Assembly (NCBI RefSeq): GCF_020740795.1
Contig: NC_067312.1
Span: 37,424,905-37,488,904, forward strand
DNA: 64,000 nucleotides
Direction of reading: 5' to 3'
DNA from: Apus apus
Lineage: Eukaryota > Chordata > Aves > Apodiformes > Apodidae
Part shown: positions 11,283 to 24,200 of the stretch, one piece after another
How the letters are laid out: the number at the start of each line of letters is the position of its first letter
Numbering within the stretch: the stretch's first letter is position 1
Made by a program: the position numbers and the translations under genes
Notes under the pieces: model-generated
Database searches by the model: none
What the model was told of the DNA's origin: nothing
What the model saw: the letters and a program-made list of their open reading frames with translations, nothing else

Positions 11283-14200
11283 TGGAAAGCAAAATAATTC
11301 AGCTTTGATCTTTAAGCCCAAATAGGAAAATCACTTCATTCCTTAGCAAAGTCTATTTGATAAGGTAATGGAAGTGATGCATTTAGATCCACAAGCCATG
11401 TGTATGATCAATTTTCAGAGCAGAGCATGCAGGAAATCACTAGTTTACATAACTTTATTTAAAATAAAATCAAAATTATTGATTGAATTATAAAGCTCTG
11501 ATACAGAGGAACAAAAACCAGTAATACATTAATACACCAGTCTGGTTCAAACTGTCTTCCAAAAGAAGCAGCAAGTACTTCAGAAGCAATCAATGCTTTG
11601 TCGCTCTTAATTACTGTGTAAAAAGCAGAATTCTTCAACTTCTGTCTTAACATACAGAGGATTAAGCAGATTTTTTTTCAACTCATGTCTCAAAGTATTA
11701 AGCTACAAGTATGTAAAAACATCAGAAATGCAAAAAATGGTTTTTATTTCTTTAATGTGGAAGTGACATTCCCCCTTCTGAATTAAGGCCAAAGCAAATT
11801 CTTCCTTGAAACCAGAAACTGAGTGTTCATAAACAATCATTTAATTTTAAGAAAACCCATCAAGCCATAGATACTCACACCCTTTAATTACACAATCCGT
11901 AATTTCAGGCTGCCTGTAAAGGTTTAGATAAAAGTAATGTTATTAAGTTGCTATTAAAACACAAGGTCTTTCTACTGTGTGTGCATAGGGAGATCATACT
12001 GCACTCTTTTGCATCTGAGAAGACACATGAGCTTTCACTAACACATAGGTCAACAAAAATACCTGATTTATAAATACAATATGCTACGCTTAATTTATTT
12101 TGTTTTCCTCTTCTTTAACTTTCAAGATACTTTTTGCTATTGAAGGAAATCCAGACACTGAGGTAAGGAGAGGGGTACAGTGCACTTCATTTGCTGGTAC
12201 AGTTCAAACAACTGAAAAACTATGACTAGCACAGTAACATCAAATTTCTTTTGAAGTTTTTAAGTATTAGACTGAAACGCTAAGAGTAACAGTACGTAGG
12301 CTTCAGGCAGCTGTTGTTAGTAGGAAAAGTGCAAAGCCTGAGCTCAGCTAATTAGCAGCTAATAGCCATTAAAATGGCAATGTAACACTAAATAATGAGT
12401 AAAGCTGGAATCTTTCAGTGGTAAGAAAACTGCTGAAACTGCGTCTGGTGTAGCCTGGCCTTGGGTAAAACTCAATGGCAATTACTCCCTGTTAAATATA
12501 AGCATCACCATGCCCTTTCAACCTGTTTCAACCTGGGTAACAATGGCTTTTCATTTCAAACTCATTTAACAACCATCAGACCTAGTGAAATAATGCAATC
12601 ATTTTCAGCACCAGTTGGAAGCAGCATATATAAACTGTTCATCTTCAGAGATCTTCCTACTGATGAGAAACTATTTGCAGTGACTTATCCTCTGCAGTGG
12701 GTTCATGCTTTTTAATTATTCTTGCCTGACCAGGGAGCACTCTATAGTCTTTTAGCCAGACAAAATTTGCAAGGATTTTGATTACTCCGTGACTCACCAC
12801 TGGTGTATCTCCATGCTGAAACTACTTTTTAGAAAAGTACTGGCAGCATTGTAACTAATGGCCACCATCTCTGATTAGATGGCTTTGTTAAACCCAAAGT
12901 AAATGCTAGGTCAAGGCTTTAATATATCTATGCAAGTTTCTCTTAATTACTATTCAACTTGCCTTTCACACATTTTCATTAACAAAATGTTGACTGCTCT
13001 TGCTTTCAGCAAACCCTGTATGTAGTCCAGACACATTTTTTTTGTGGTTCTTTTTTTCCCCTCTTCTGCTTTAAACTCATAGCTAGGCAGTAGAATGTCA
13101 GATCTCAGTGGAATTTCCTAGCAAAATAGCTTAAACAGAAATTGTAAGGAAAAGCATAACTTAGCTTAACTTAGAGAAGTAAAAATTGATAGACTGAGAT
13201 GGGAATGTAGTACTCTTTCATGAATTTCAGATTCTGTGAAATGTGCCATAAAGTTTTAACTACATTAGAGAAATCATATGACAAGATAAAATTAAAACCT
13301 TAAATTAAAAAAAGCCTGAAGTAAATTACTAACACTCTGAACTATTGTGTTATAAGAAGTCTGCTGCACAGGACTCATTAAAAGTAGATGTAAATTTTGA
13401 GGATTTAATTCTGATTTTATGTTGAACATAACTTCCAAGAGGGCTAAGGATTAATTTCAGTATGTCCTTATATCTATAAAGTAAACTGGAGGTGTGCCTG
13501 CAGTAAAGCTGTGAGCAAAAATATATTAAATGACACCAATCAAGAAAGTAAAAGTAGGTTTGTGCTGAACTTGAAGACAGAGGTTCTTCACTTCCCATGT
13601 ATCTTCGCTGCTTTTCATAGACTTGCTTCAGACCTTTAAATCAGAAATACGATTATAATAAACTTTCAAACATCCCACTTGCTTGTGGTGCTTTGTCTTC
13701 ACACTTGTTTTATGTTAAATCTTACTAAAGTCTTTTAAGAGTCAATCTTTGGAGAGAAAAAAAGAAATATCATTTTTCATGCTAAGAAATAGCACGTATT
13801 CCAGATAATCCACTTCTATAAGAAAAAGTTCCCAAGTGATGGTGGAGAAGAGATAAAGATCCTCTGATGGCTACTTAAGCATTTCAGCAGAACCTCTAAA
13901 TTTCAAGGCAACATGGTAAATAGTGGGCTCTTTCCTGGCTATGTAAACTTAATCCAAGTGGAACAGCTGAGCACTGGTACTCTGCAAAGGTCTGTGCTGT
14001 AAGAAACCCTATCTAAATTACTGCTACAACAGGCTCCCTCAGCCTCTAACCTCAGGAGCTGCTCACAGCCACAGGAAACTGCCCCTGCTCCTGTAAATGA
14101 GAGACTGAACAGTGGTTAAGACCACACTAATTTTTTCCGGTGAGATTGCTAATGGATCAATTGAAAATTGTCTCACAGACTGCAGAGTCTCTGGTACAGA

Positions 14201-17200
14201 ACAAACCTGTGCTGAAGAGCCCAAAGGAAGGTTGCTAAGTGCAGCAGCAGGCTAAACTAATGACACATCTTTCCAGGAGAGGCTGCAGACTGGACAGATC
14301 ATCTTCGGCATCCATTATCAGCTAAGAAACAGCAGATGCAAGGTAAAAGTGTACCTGGTGTTTTTTTCCCTTCCACAGGCAGAAAACACCACCAGTTCAA
14401 ATTCTGTCCCAGAATTTGTGATCTAAAATTTTCCTGAAGTGCTTTCGGGACTGATGTCTTATTACCTTCCCTGCTTTTTTTTGGATAGTGCTTAAAAGAA
14501 ACCCAAAAAGCAGTGGTTGCCTTTTCATCTCTTTAGCAAATGTGGATACTGATTTTTTTTTATCAATTTGTATAAGAATAATTCTTTTCAAAGAATCTTG
14601 TTTCAAATCCTTTAAAACCTTCTGTGCTTGTTTCTGTCTCCTGATACGGTCAAAGTATAGTATGGCTAACATTGCCCCAAAACAACTTTTTGAACTTCAT
14701 GTGTCTCAAGAAACAGCAGACTGATGGCCCATCACTTTTTACTCCGCTGTGTTCTGTTCCAATTGCGTCATTAGAAGGTGACAATAGCTGAAAACAAAAT
14801 CTTTAATTCATTGATGTATGCTGCACGCACAAACACCTACTGTAGCACATAACTGAAATGACCAGAAGATCAGGCTAACTTGTTCAGTGATCTTTGGTCC
14901 TTGATATAGAACTCAAACACAAGAAACACAACGCTGTCTTCAGAAATTAGGATTTAGGGGGCAGGGAGGATTTCACGCTAGAGAATGTGTTAGCAAATGC
15001 ACCACCAAGTTTAAACATTTAATTTGACCTTAACTGTTATAAGCAAATTACATTCAGGTGATGGGACATGTAAGAACTGAATTCAGGATGCTGCATTTTA
15101 TCTTTGTAAAACAGCAAAATAACTTGAAGATTATCCACATGGACTGTCTAAAAACTATTCCAGAGATGGCTCAAGAAATGTCCCCTTTTTTTTTTTCTCT
15201 AGAAAACAGGGATTAAACAGTTGATTTTTAATGTAAAAGGCAGAAAATTTACTGGTTTAGTCTAAAAAAACCTCAAATAAATCAGAACAATCTCTCTACC
15301 CTAACAGCACAGCACTTCTAACTGGAAGAGATGATTTTTAATAGAAAGGCATATACTTAATTCAACCAGAAGCATGTAAGACAGAATAATTCTAAAGTAT
15401 GTGGCTAGAAGAAAGCATGTGCTTGACAACTTTCATTTTGCTACTCTTAAAAAGCCTATTTTTCTTATTGTTACAAACCTGAATGCAGCTATTCTTGGAA
15501 AGAGTCTTAAATCTATCCAAGAGGCTGTAGTCACACACACATTGGAGAAAAGTAAGGGAGTAAGTAGGTTTGTATAACCAGTATGACACTGTAACATCCC
15601 ACCTGAGCTGTAATTCCTTATAGCTTTAAGACTTCTGCTCTGGTGTTCGTATTAGGTATTTTTTTTCAAATAAAAACTTGACTGCTAGAGTTAGGCAGAA
15701 AGTAATTTATTGCCTGAAAGTTTTCACAGTGATTTTTATTTCACAAGATGAGTAGACAAGTTGCATGAGGAAAAAAACGAAGTTGTGGGGGGAAAAAAAA
15801 AAGCAAAAAAAAGCAGTAATTTTGGTCCCAGAAACAAATTCCAAGAAACAAATTACAGCATTAGCTAGCTGCTTTGTGATGTAAATGTGCCTCCTTCAGG
15901 ACACTCCAGTAAGGACTTCACAGGTAATCTTTGGGACCAGCTTGTGTTTCTGTCACCGTTCTTCCCTTGCAGCACCTAGATCTGTCTGCAGAAGAACACA
16001 GGGTCTTCCAGCAGCAAATTCCACAGATGTGTCCATAACATTAAATTTTTAAATGAAAACATGCAATTAATTTCAAGGAAGACATCAGAAGACATCACAT
16101 TAAGAGTTATTTATGAAAACAAACTCTGCCTCCAAAGCTTGGTAAGGAAAACAGTGACTTGAGGAGAGACATTCTCTCCACATCCTGTGACCTTGAAGAC
16201 TTTTAACATTGTGACCTTCATTTATGCAGGAAAAAAACTCGAGTAACAGATACATGAGCCTTCTTACTACTGTAGACTCTTAGTACAGGCCCTTTTTTGC
16301 TTGCACTCAATAATCATGTTAATAAACAGTATGCAGCATAACACGGGGCTTGACTATGCTAGAAGTCTGAGCTAGTAAAAATAGCTGGCTGATAGAACAT
16401 GAAGCAGGACAGTCTCTGTGTGTTATTAGTCATGTTCAACAACTGTTCTAATGAAAGCTAGAGAGAAAAACTTGTTGTCTTTGGTTTTTGATTCTTCCCC
16501 TGTAAGATCTTCCGAGTGCATGCAAAACATCACTGATCAGGTGACCACAGTATTTCATAAGACTAAAACATTTGTTCCATGGTTTTAACACTTAAACAGT
16601 TTAGAATTTTATCTGCAGATGACTGTGCAATGCCTCCATCTTACACAGATCTGGTCAACTGAACGGTGCCTTCATTGTTGAGTGTTCATTTAACAATCTT
16701 TACCTGTACCTGGTTCTTTCCAGGATAATAAAAATACAAACACCTGGTCAAATACATTTTTTAAGAGTGAGATGTTAAGAGTGCTCTAGACCTCTTTTAA
16801 TCTCTAAAATACTTAGTGTGGTTTTAATTTATCCCCATCTTTTACAAGAGCTTGTCATTTATCCCCATTCTGCCATTTTTTCTTGTTTAACTTTTTTTTT
16901 TTTTTTTTTTTTTTACTTTTAAGCATCACAAACTGCTGTGCAGGACTGAACCTCTCAAAGCTGCTAATATGGAAGTTAGCAACAAAAATTGAAGATGAGA
17001 TTGTATATCAGATACATGTCACGTTTTCATACTATCACAATAAGGAAGTATCCCTCACTAGGGTCTAGTATTTGGCTGCAGCTACTTGAGCAATCTGAAG
17101 AAAGTACTTATTTTTTCTCTCTGCAGGGAAGATTGAAAAAGGTTCAATTTGTTTTTTAGTTCTCTTTAATTCACAGGAAGAAGAAATACATTTGTAAATG
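11283..17200. other. AT-rich intergenic sequence downstream of OSTF1
   Basis: No gene, RNA gene or classifiable transposon is seen. Simple tracts include an A-rich run at about 15790-15812 and T23 at 16892-16914. Part of the right end may be OSTF1 3' UTR if a distal polyA site is used. Confidence 0.45.
16892..16914. repeat. Poly-T tract (23 nt)
   Basis: An uninterrupted run of T. On the minus strand it is a poly-A tract downstream of OSTF1, with no retrogene next to it. Confidence 0.95.
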
Positions 17201-18192
17201 TTTATTCAGTGTCAGATCTCTCTTCTAAAAATACCTGTGGTATATTTGATATACATCTTCCCTCATTCCTTCAAACACACTTAAGCTTTGAGGTAATTTA
17301 GGACAAAATATAAGAACACTTTAAAAAAATAAAAGCAAGAGATAAGTAAAAAACATTAGGCAGGATAAATAGAAAAATATTCTGTCTTACTTTTACTATG
17401 AATAGTTTCAGCATAATGCACTTCAAAAAGCAAAATGATCAAGTCACTAAGTCCAAAATTAAATGTATTTCTCAAGCAAAACTGACTTCAGCAAGCATTT
17501 CACCTGAGTTTAAATTTCAGGGATTGGGCCCATAGCAACACAGAAGACAAAAGGCATCCAGGGGCAGACTGTCCCATGTCATTCTACCCCTTACTTAGAG
17601 AATACAAGAAGGCATGAGGAGGAGAAAATAATAATAATAAAAAAAAAAAAATTAAAAAAAAAATCAAACCTTGTCTTGCTGGCTCCATCTAGGCAAAAGA
17701 TGGTCATTCTCTACAACAGCCTCTCCATTCATGCCTGTCAGCCAGTACCGATTCACTGATTCTGCTATTATTATCTTATCTGCACAAGGGAGCCTATATC
17801 CAGGGAGATTCTGGGAAATGCTAGCAATGGTGTCATGCTGATGGAGAAGGACCTTTCAGTTTGTGGAGTGTATTCCAGAGATGCAAGGCACTTGCTGAGA
17901 AAGCCTGAGATGAGACCTGTGAGTTTAGAAGATGGTCCTCTGCCCATTGAATGATAAGGGTATGCCACACCTCCTCTGTGAGATAATTCCAAAGGAACTC
18001 TGATTTAAAATGTGGCATCTTCTAGCACACATGAAGATTGTTCCTTTGGAAAGCATGATTTCACCATCTCATTTATATGCTATACTGGAAGACAGCAATA
18101 CTCTAAGTAAGATAGTTTTATGTTTGTAAAGATATGTTTTAGGAATGAAACAGGCAACACAAGTAATAGTTCTTTAGGCTGAATGAAAAAAG
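17201..18192 (-). other. OSTF1: OSTF1 3' UTR, proximal candidate
   Basis: Sequence directly after the OSTF1 stop codon. The first clear AATAAA hexamer I see on the minus strand is at 17206-17201, with an ATTAAA at about 17171-17166. That would give a 3' UTR near 1 kb. The true cleavage site cannot be fixed from sequence; other AATAAA hexamers lie further down, near 15703, 15736 and 11455. Confidence 0.4.
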
Positions 18193-18251
18193 CTAATCGG
18201 AGTCTTCATCATCAAGGTATTCCTCTGCATTACTTAATGTTCGGACTGTAC
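18193..18251 (-). CDS. OSTF1: OSTF1 coding exon 10 with stop
   Basis: 59 bases, residues 196-214, ending YLDDEDSD and TAG at 18195-18193. Acceptor CTTTCCAG. Confidence 0.96.
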
Positions 18252-21200
18252 CTGGAAAGAAACAAAGCTCACTCTTAATCCAAGACAAATTCAGAAAAAA
18301 CCCTTTTATTTTCAGTGTTTGCAAACCAGCATCTGAGAAACCTGATTCTACCATTTAGAGACGTCAAGGCTACACAGATGGGGCTGTAGATCTGGATCTC
18401 AAAGGTAAGGCTGAGCGTAGTAATCACATCTGGTACATATGAGATTTAGTCTGTTCATGACCTTCAAGAGCCACCTTCTGCCTCCTTAGAATCTGTACAG
18501 CAGAGCTGGAACACTTTTGCACATAAGCACTGTGCTATTAGGAGTGATGAAAACAGGTAGGAGGCAGCAAGACTATTTTACCTGAGAGTATTCTTTCTTT
18601 CTTTGTCTATTAGAGAGTCACTCAAAGACACAGGAATAAAAAACTACAAAAAAAGAGCAGTAAGAAAATAAGAGGAGCATCTGTTGATGTTTGTTTGGCT
18701 TTGTTTGGAGGGACAGGCTCAAGGGCAAACATACCACATGGTTTTACTCTCACACCCTGTCCCATGTGGTATACTGCTTTAAAGTATTTTCTATGCTTGC
18801 TTTCCTTCTGTCTCTTCACTCTGAAGGGCCTATCTTCCCTTTCCTTCTCCTACCTTACTATTTTCATATCTTTTGAACACTTGCCTCTTGCTGACACAAG
18901 ATGGCATTTTGTGTAGAGTCAGCAATACTGAATGTGATGAACCACAGGTCTCTATCACAGCTCTGCTGAACCAGCCCTCTCAAGTAAACCCTCCTAAACA
19001 CAACGCTTAGCTCATGTAGTTCCCAACTCATTTTTACAGCTATCAACATATTGATACTTGGTTAAAATATTAAGTGTCCTCTGAAAAGGAAAAATGTATC
19101 AGAATAACAAAATCAGGAATACCTGCAGTCTGTTTCTTCTTAAGCAGGGAAGCACAAGCTGCATTGGTTGCCATGTCTAAAGCCAGTTTCTTCTCATTGT
19201 TCTTCAGATCTGTTCTTGCCCCTTCAGAACAAAAATTTTCGTCATGAATCACTGTCCCAGCTATTTCTTGAGCAACAGTACCACTACACGAGATTCAATA
19301 GCATGGATAGAACAGTAATGGACAAGGGAATCTCAACTGTGCACTGCTCTGATGCAGACTAAGAACTATGGATGCTCTTCCATATTCTTATAGGTGGCTA
19401 GGGAACTCACTGGCTGCTCTCCTATCACAGGAAATAGACATCATTGCTATTCTGGGGTTAAGTGCCTAATTTTGTTTGCAAAGCAGGGTGAAATTTATCT
19501 TCAGCAAGTCAGACGCCTGATTTCGGAACAGCTGCCAAAATTTTCTGCAAGGCTTATGAAGTCAGGCAGGTAAGCTGGCTAAGAACTTTTAACTTGGGTT
19601 ATAAGAAAACAGTTAACAAATACAGATTAATAAATGTTCAGGAATCTAGTGTGCCACACAGACTGTTGAAATGTTTGCGAAGATCTTTACCCTTTGCCAG
19701 CAGCATCTCTACAATGTCTGCATAACCTTTCCATGCAGCAGCATGCAAAGCTGTGTCTCCCAATTTGTTCTGTGGAGTTAGAGGGAAAAGCAACAGGATT
19801 AACATACAGAGAAAAAAATATCTATTTCTGCTTGTACCAAGGATGAATAACATCACATCTATCCTGTAAGCATCTGTTGGTTAAACCTACCTGTTGGTTT
19901 AACTCTAGGTTTGACTGGGTAAACAGAACATCCACTATATCTGCAGAAAATGGAACAGGGAGGGGATGAAGAATAAAATTAGTGGAAACAAAACAGGCTT
20001 TTTTGCATTCATAGTATCAATTCTGGTTAAGATTCAACAATAGAGCAATCCAATCAGCTAAGGAAAATCTGAACAGCCAGACTGTATCAGACACAGACAA
20101 CCATCAGTCACAAAGAAATGTTACTGAATAAAATATCCAAGACAACACTTCTTTTTGGTCTGTCCTTCCCACGCTGCTTCTAACAATTATGCTGATTAGA
20201 ATGCCCACTTCAACAGTGAAAACAAAAATCACAAAACACACAGCATTTGATGGAGCTGAATCTCCCTTCTAGCTTTAACTCTTCTTCTTTAAAAAAACAA
20301 ACCAGAATGGCATTAAATTAATCCTGCCTTTACTCTTTAGTCCTGCAATTTTCACCATCAGTCTAACAAGCAAGAGAACAGTAATTTCAAGTGAATTCTC
20401 TGATACCTTTGTGGCCTCCATGGCATGCCCAGTACAGAGCTGTGTTTCCAGCTTTGTCTAAGCCATTGACCCCAACTCGATTATCCAAACACTCTCTCAA
20501 CCAGCTTAGGTTGCCTGAAAGACAAATTCAGTTTTGTTTTTTTTTCTTTGAAAATTAACAGAACAACTAAAGGCACATAGTTCTTTTTTTAAGGGTGTCA
20601 CTTAGAAGAAATAAAAGTGATGAGCAGCAGTACTTAAAATTTATAAAGCATGTTGTCCAAGTCATACCAAACACCTTTTTTTCCACTTCCAGAACACCTT
20701 TAGATCCCTATTTAGTGAAATAAACAGTACCAAGTTCTTTTTCTGTCTGTGCAATTACAGAGTGGCAATTCTACCAGGCTGTAAATCAGCTCAGCTTCTA
20801 AAGGCTGCAAAAGTTACCAGGTAACTTGTTTAAGATACCAGGCAACTAAATCAGACAAGACATCTTCACTCTAAGTATATTATATTGGCAGGAAACAGAG
20901 AAATCATCTTTTACACAACTAAAACCCAAACCATACTTACCACGTTTGGCAGCTTCATGAAGTGGGTTATCAATAGACTCAGCTTGCTCTGCCACTAAAA
21001 TGAAACGAGAGTAAATTCTAACTACTTCTGAAACTGAACAGGTATTTTGACACCTGTATGGAAATAAAACTGATTTATTCCAGAAGAACCAGTAACACAT
21101 TTAATTCTAAGGTGAAAGGGGATTTGTGAGTGATGGACTCGTCAGATGCCTTAAAAAAATCCATTGTCAATAAGGTTCCAGTTTGTTGTACAGACATTTT

Positions 21201-24200
21201 TTTACCTTCCCTGGAAAACTTTTAGAAGGTCTGCAAATCAAAACTGCCTAAACAATTAATATAGCCATGGGCAGATTGAAGTTCAGGCTTCTGCAGACCC
21301 TTTCTTCATCTCACAAGCTTTATGTGTTACTAGAGAAGTGCAGCCAACACCCATTGCAACAGGAAAAAGAAACTGAACAGCACTGTGAAACAGCTGGAAG
21401 CAGGACCATAACCTGGAACTTTTTTAAAACTTCTTTTTTAGGTGAAAAAGCCTCTGACTACGAATAGTACATGCAAGCAGGACAGTGTATAATCTGAGAT
21501 GAGTTGGCTCCCTAAGCCCTTGGCTTGTTACAGAAGGTAGGGACAATGTAAAAGGGTGTTTCTTAGATCAAACTGCTACTGTCATCAGAGGCAATGCAGG
21601 CAAATATACAGTATCTCAGTTACCAGAAACAAGTCTCAGGACTGCAGTGGCCTATCCAGATCTTTCTTGCATTGGTGCATATTCCTCCCACAATGCTTGT
21701 AATTGCAAGACTGCATATGCTTACCTCTCTAGCTGTGAATAAAATAAAATGCAAAAGCTATATTCCAATACCTAACTTAAAAAAAAATAAATAAATTGTG
21801 CAAATACTGAACAGAATCCTAAAGCAAGAGTGGGAGAAGCCAGTCCCAGAGTAAACAGGCATTACACACACAGCATGCTAGTCGTATTGAGCAATGCGTG
21901 CTGTGCACAGCAGAAAGCATTAACACTAACAACACTGTCTCAAGAGCCCTAAAATAACTTTATCAAATTCTTGTCAGAAGTTAAGTAATGAAGTATTTTT
22001 AATGCAGATAACACCGATGCTGCCTGCATCAGCTTTTTAATTCATGGCTTTTTCTAATTTGTCTCTTCAAGCCCAGCAGAGGGAGCACAAGACCTCACCA
22101 GAGACTCCGTTTCAGGTCTGTTTCTCCATTTTGAAAAAAGGTAGTAAAAGAGCACGTAAGGTCCCAGTATTTAAATAGCTAAGACTTAGCCTAGGCAGCC
22201 CTGAAGGTGGCAGCCATTGGAAACAGGCCTTTGACGATTTTGCAGTTTGTTCAAATTAGAAGACACATTCCCGGTATTCTTCCTTCTTAGGGTCTGTAGA
22301 CCCCAAGACTCTTCTACTTAAACATGACATTTTTGCAAATGTGCAGACAGAGACGCCATCACCTCATACCTCCTCCACCTGGCCTAAAACTGAAGTTAAA
22401 CTGCTGCTCAGATAACTTTTCAGTAAAGCACTCTGGAAGCAACTTTTCCAAATTAACTCAACAGGAATGCAAACTGAATTAGGAAGCTGCTGGTTTTATT
22501 TTAAATGTAATTCACCTCAATGTTCAAATACATTTCAGTGTAGATAAGCATGTGTAAAGTATTTGTCCTGTATAAACAGTGATCACCTCTGGCAGACAGC
22601 AAGACCAGAAATCAGTCTGGAAGTCACAAACTAAAGTGAAATTTGATTCCATGGTCTCAACAACTGCACCACAGGCTTCTATTTATGTATTTCTACTAAC
22701 TACCAGTCAAGGCAAGGAAACACACCGTTGCTACCATAATGTGTCCTGCTGAAGAAGGGCCAACAAGAAGCAACCTCAAATTACTAATGTATCAGCAATT
22801 TTAATGCAATCTGTCATGTGACACTGCTTCTCTGCCTGCAGTTCCGGGGAGGACTAGGAAAAATTGCGCTGTGCTGTCTGCACTCAGTTTTTCAAAGTGA
22901 TTTTAGTTCAATCTGAAAAAGCAATTTGTTAGTCTAAACAGGTATGGGACATTTAGTTTGGCGCCATCTTCAAGAAAACAATGTTTTCTGTGTAAGAATA
23001 TATTCATTAAAAAGCAACTAAAGTTAAACAAACAGCCCTATTTCTTAACTGGGAAAAACTAACCAAAGGACATCTACAGAATTGCTTACAGTGTGCTTTA
23101 GCTTCCTGTCCACATGCAGATTTACCGAACAATTCTATTATTGATTACTTATCTCTGTAAGAAGCCACCCTGTGTGAGACTTCTTGATCTCAAAGCTACT
23201 AAAGGCTGTGGCTTTCCATCCTTAGGTCTACTTAAAAAAAAAAAAAAAGGCAACATAACAGGCTGAAGGAATATAGCCAAGGTACTACTGAAGAGAAGAT
23301 CTTAAAAACTGCAGCATGTTCACTGAGAGTATCAAGAATACAAGCCTATCAGTTTTCTTGTGTTGTCTGCAAAACCATCCTTTAGATACAAGTGTTCTTC
23401 CCCTAAAAACTGAGAACATCTATTGCTGTAACCTGCAAAAACACAAACAAGAACACTTGGCAAACTCAAGCTGTTTCTAGGTTACAAAAACGTAAGACAG
23501 CCTGTCGATTGCTGATGTGCAGTGGTGACTGGTATTGCAGATGTATTCTGAAATACTCTTGGTAGAGGACTGTTAAATACTGGTACCAGGATGAGTTTTG
23601 GAATGAGTAATTTTATTTAGTGATTTCCCGTCATTATAAATTATCTTACCAAATGAAGAGGGATCTGGACAGGCTGAGTCAATGGGACGAGGTGAATGGT
23701 ATGAGGTTCAACAAGACCAAGTGCTGGGTCCTACACTTTGGCCACAATAACCCTAGGCAGTGCTACAGGCTGGTGGAGGAGTGGCTGGAGAGCAGCCTGG
23801 CAGAGAGGGAACTGGGAGTACTGGTTGTGGCTCACATTCAACCAGTTGTTGGTATGCCCAGGAGGCCCAAAAGGCTAATGGCATCCTGGCTTGTATCATG
23901 AATAATGTGGCCAGCAGGAGTAGGGATGCAATTCTCCCCCTGTACACAGCACTGGTGAGACCTCACCTCGAGTACTGTGTGCAGTTCTGGGCCTCTCACT
24001 TCAAGAAGGATATTAAGGTACTGGAGCAGGTCCAGAGGAGAGCAACAAGGCTGGTGAAGGGACTAGAGGGAAAGTCTTATGAGAAAAGGCTGAGGGAGCT
24101 GGGGTTGTTTTTAGCCTGGAAGAGACTCAAGGGGTGACCTTCTCACTCTCTACAACTACCTGAAGGGAGGTTGTAGTCAGGTAGGGATTGGGTTCTCTCA

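Noticed and set aside
23620-24137. Two plus-strand frames that look like a separate gene in OSTF1 intron 4
   Set aside because: They match the C-terminal part of CR1 ORF2 in two frames; transposon remnant, not a host gene.
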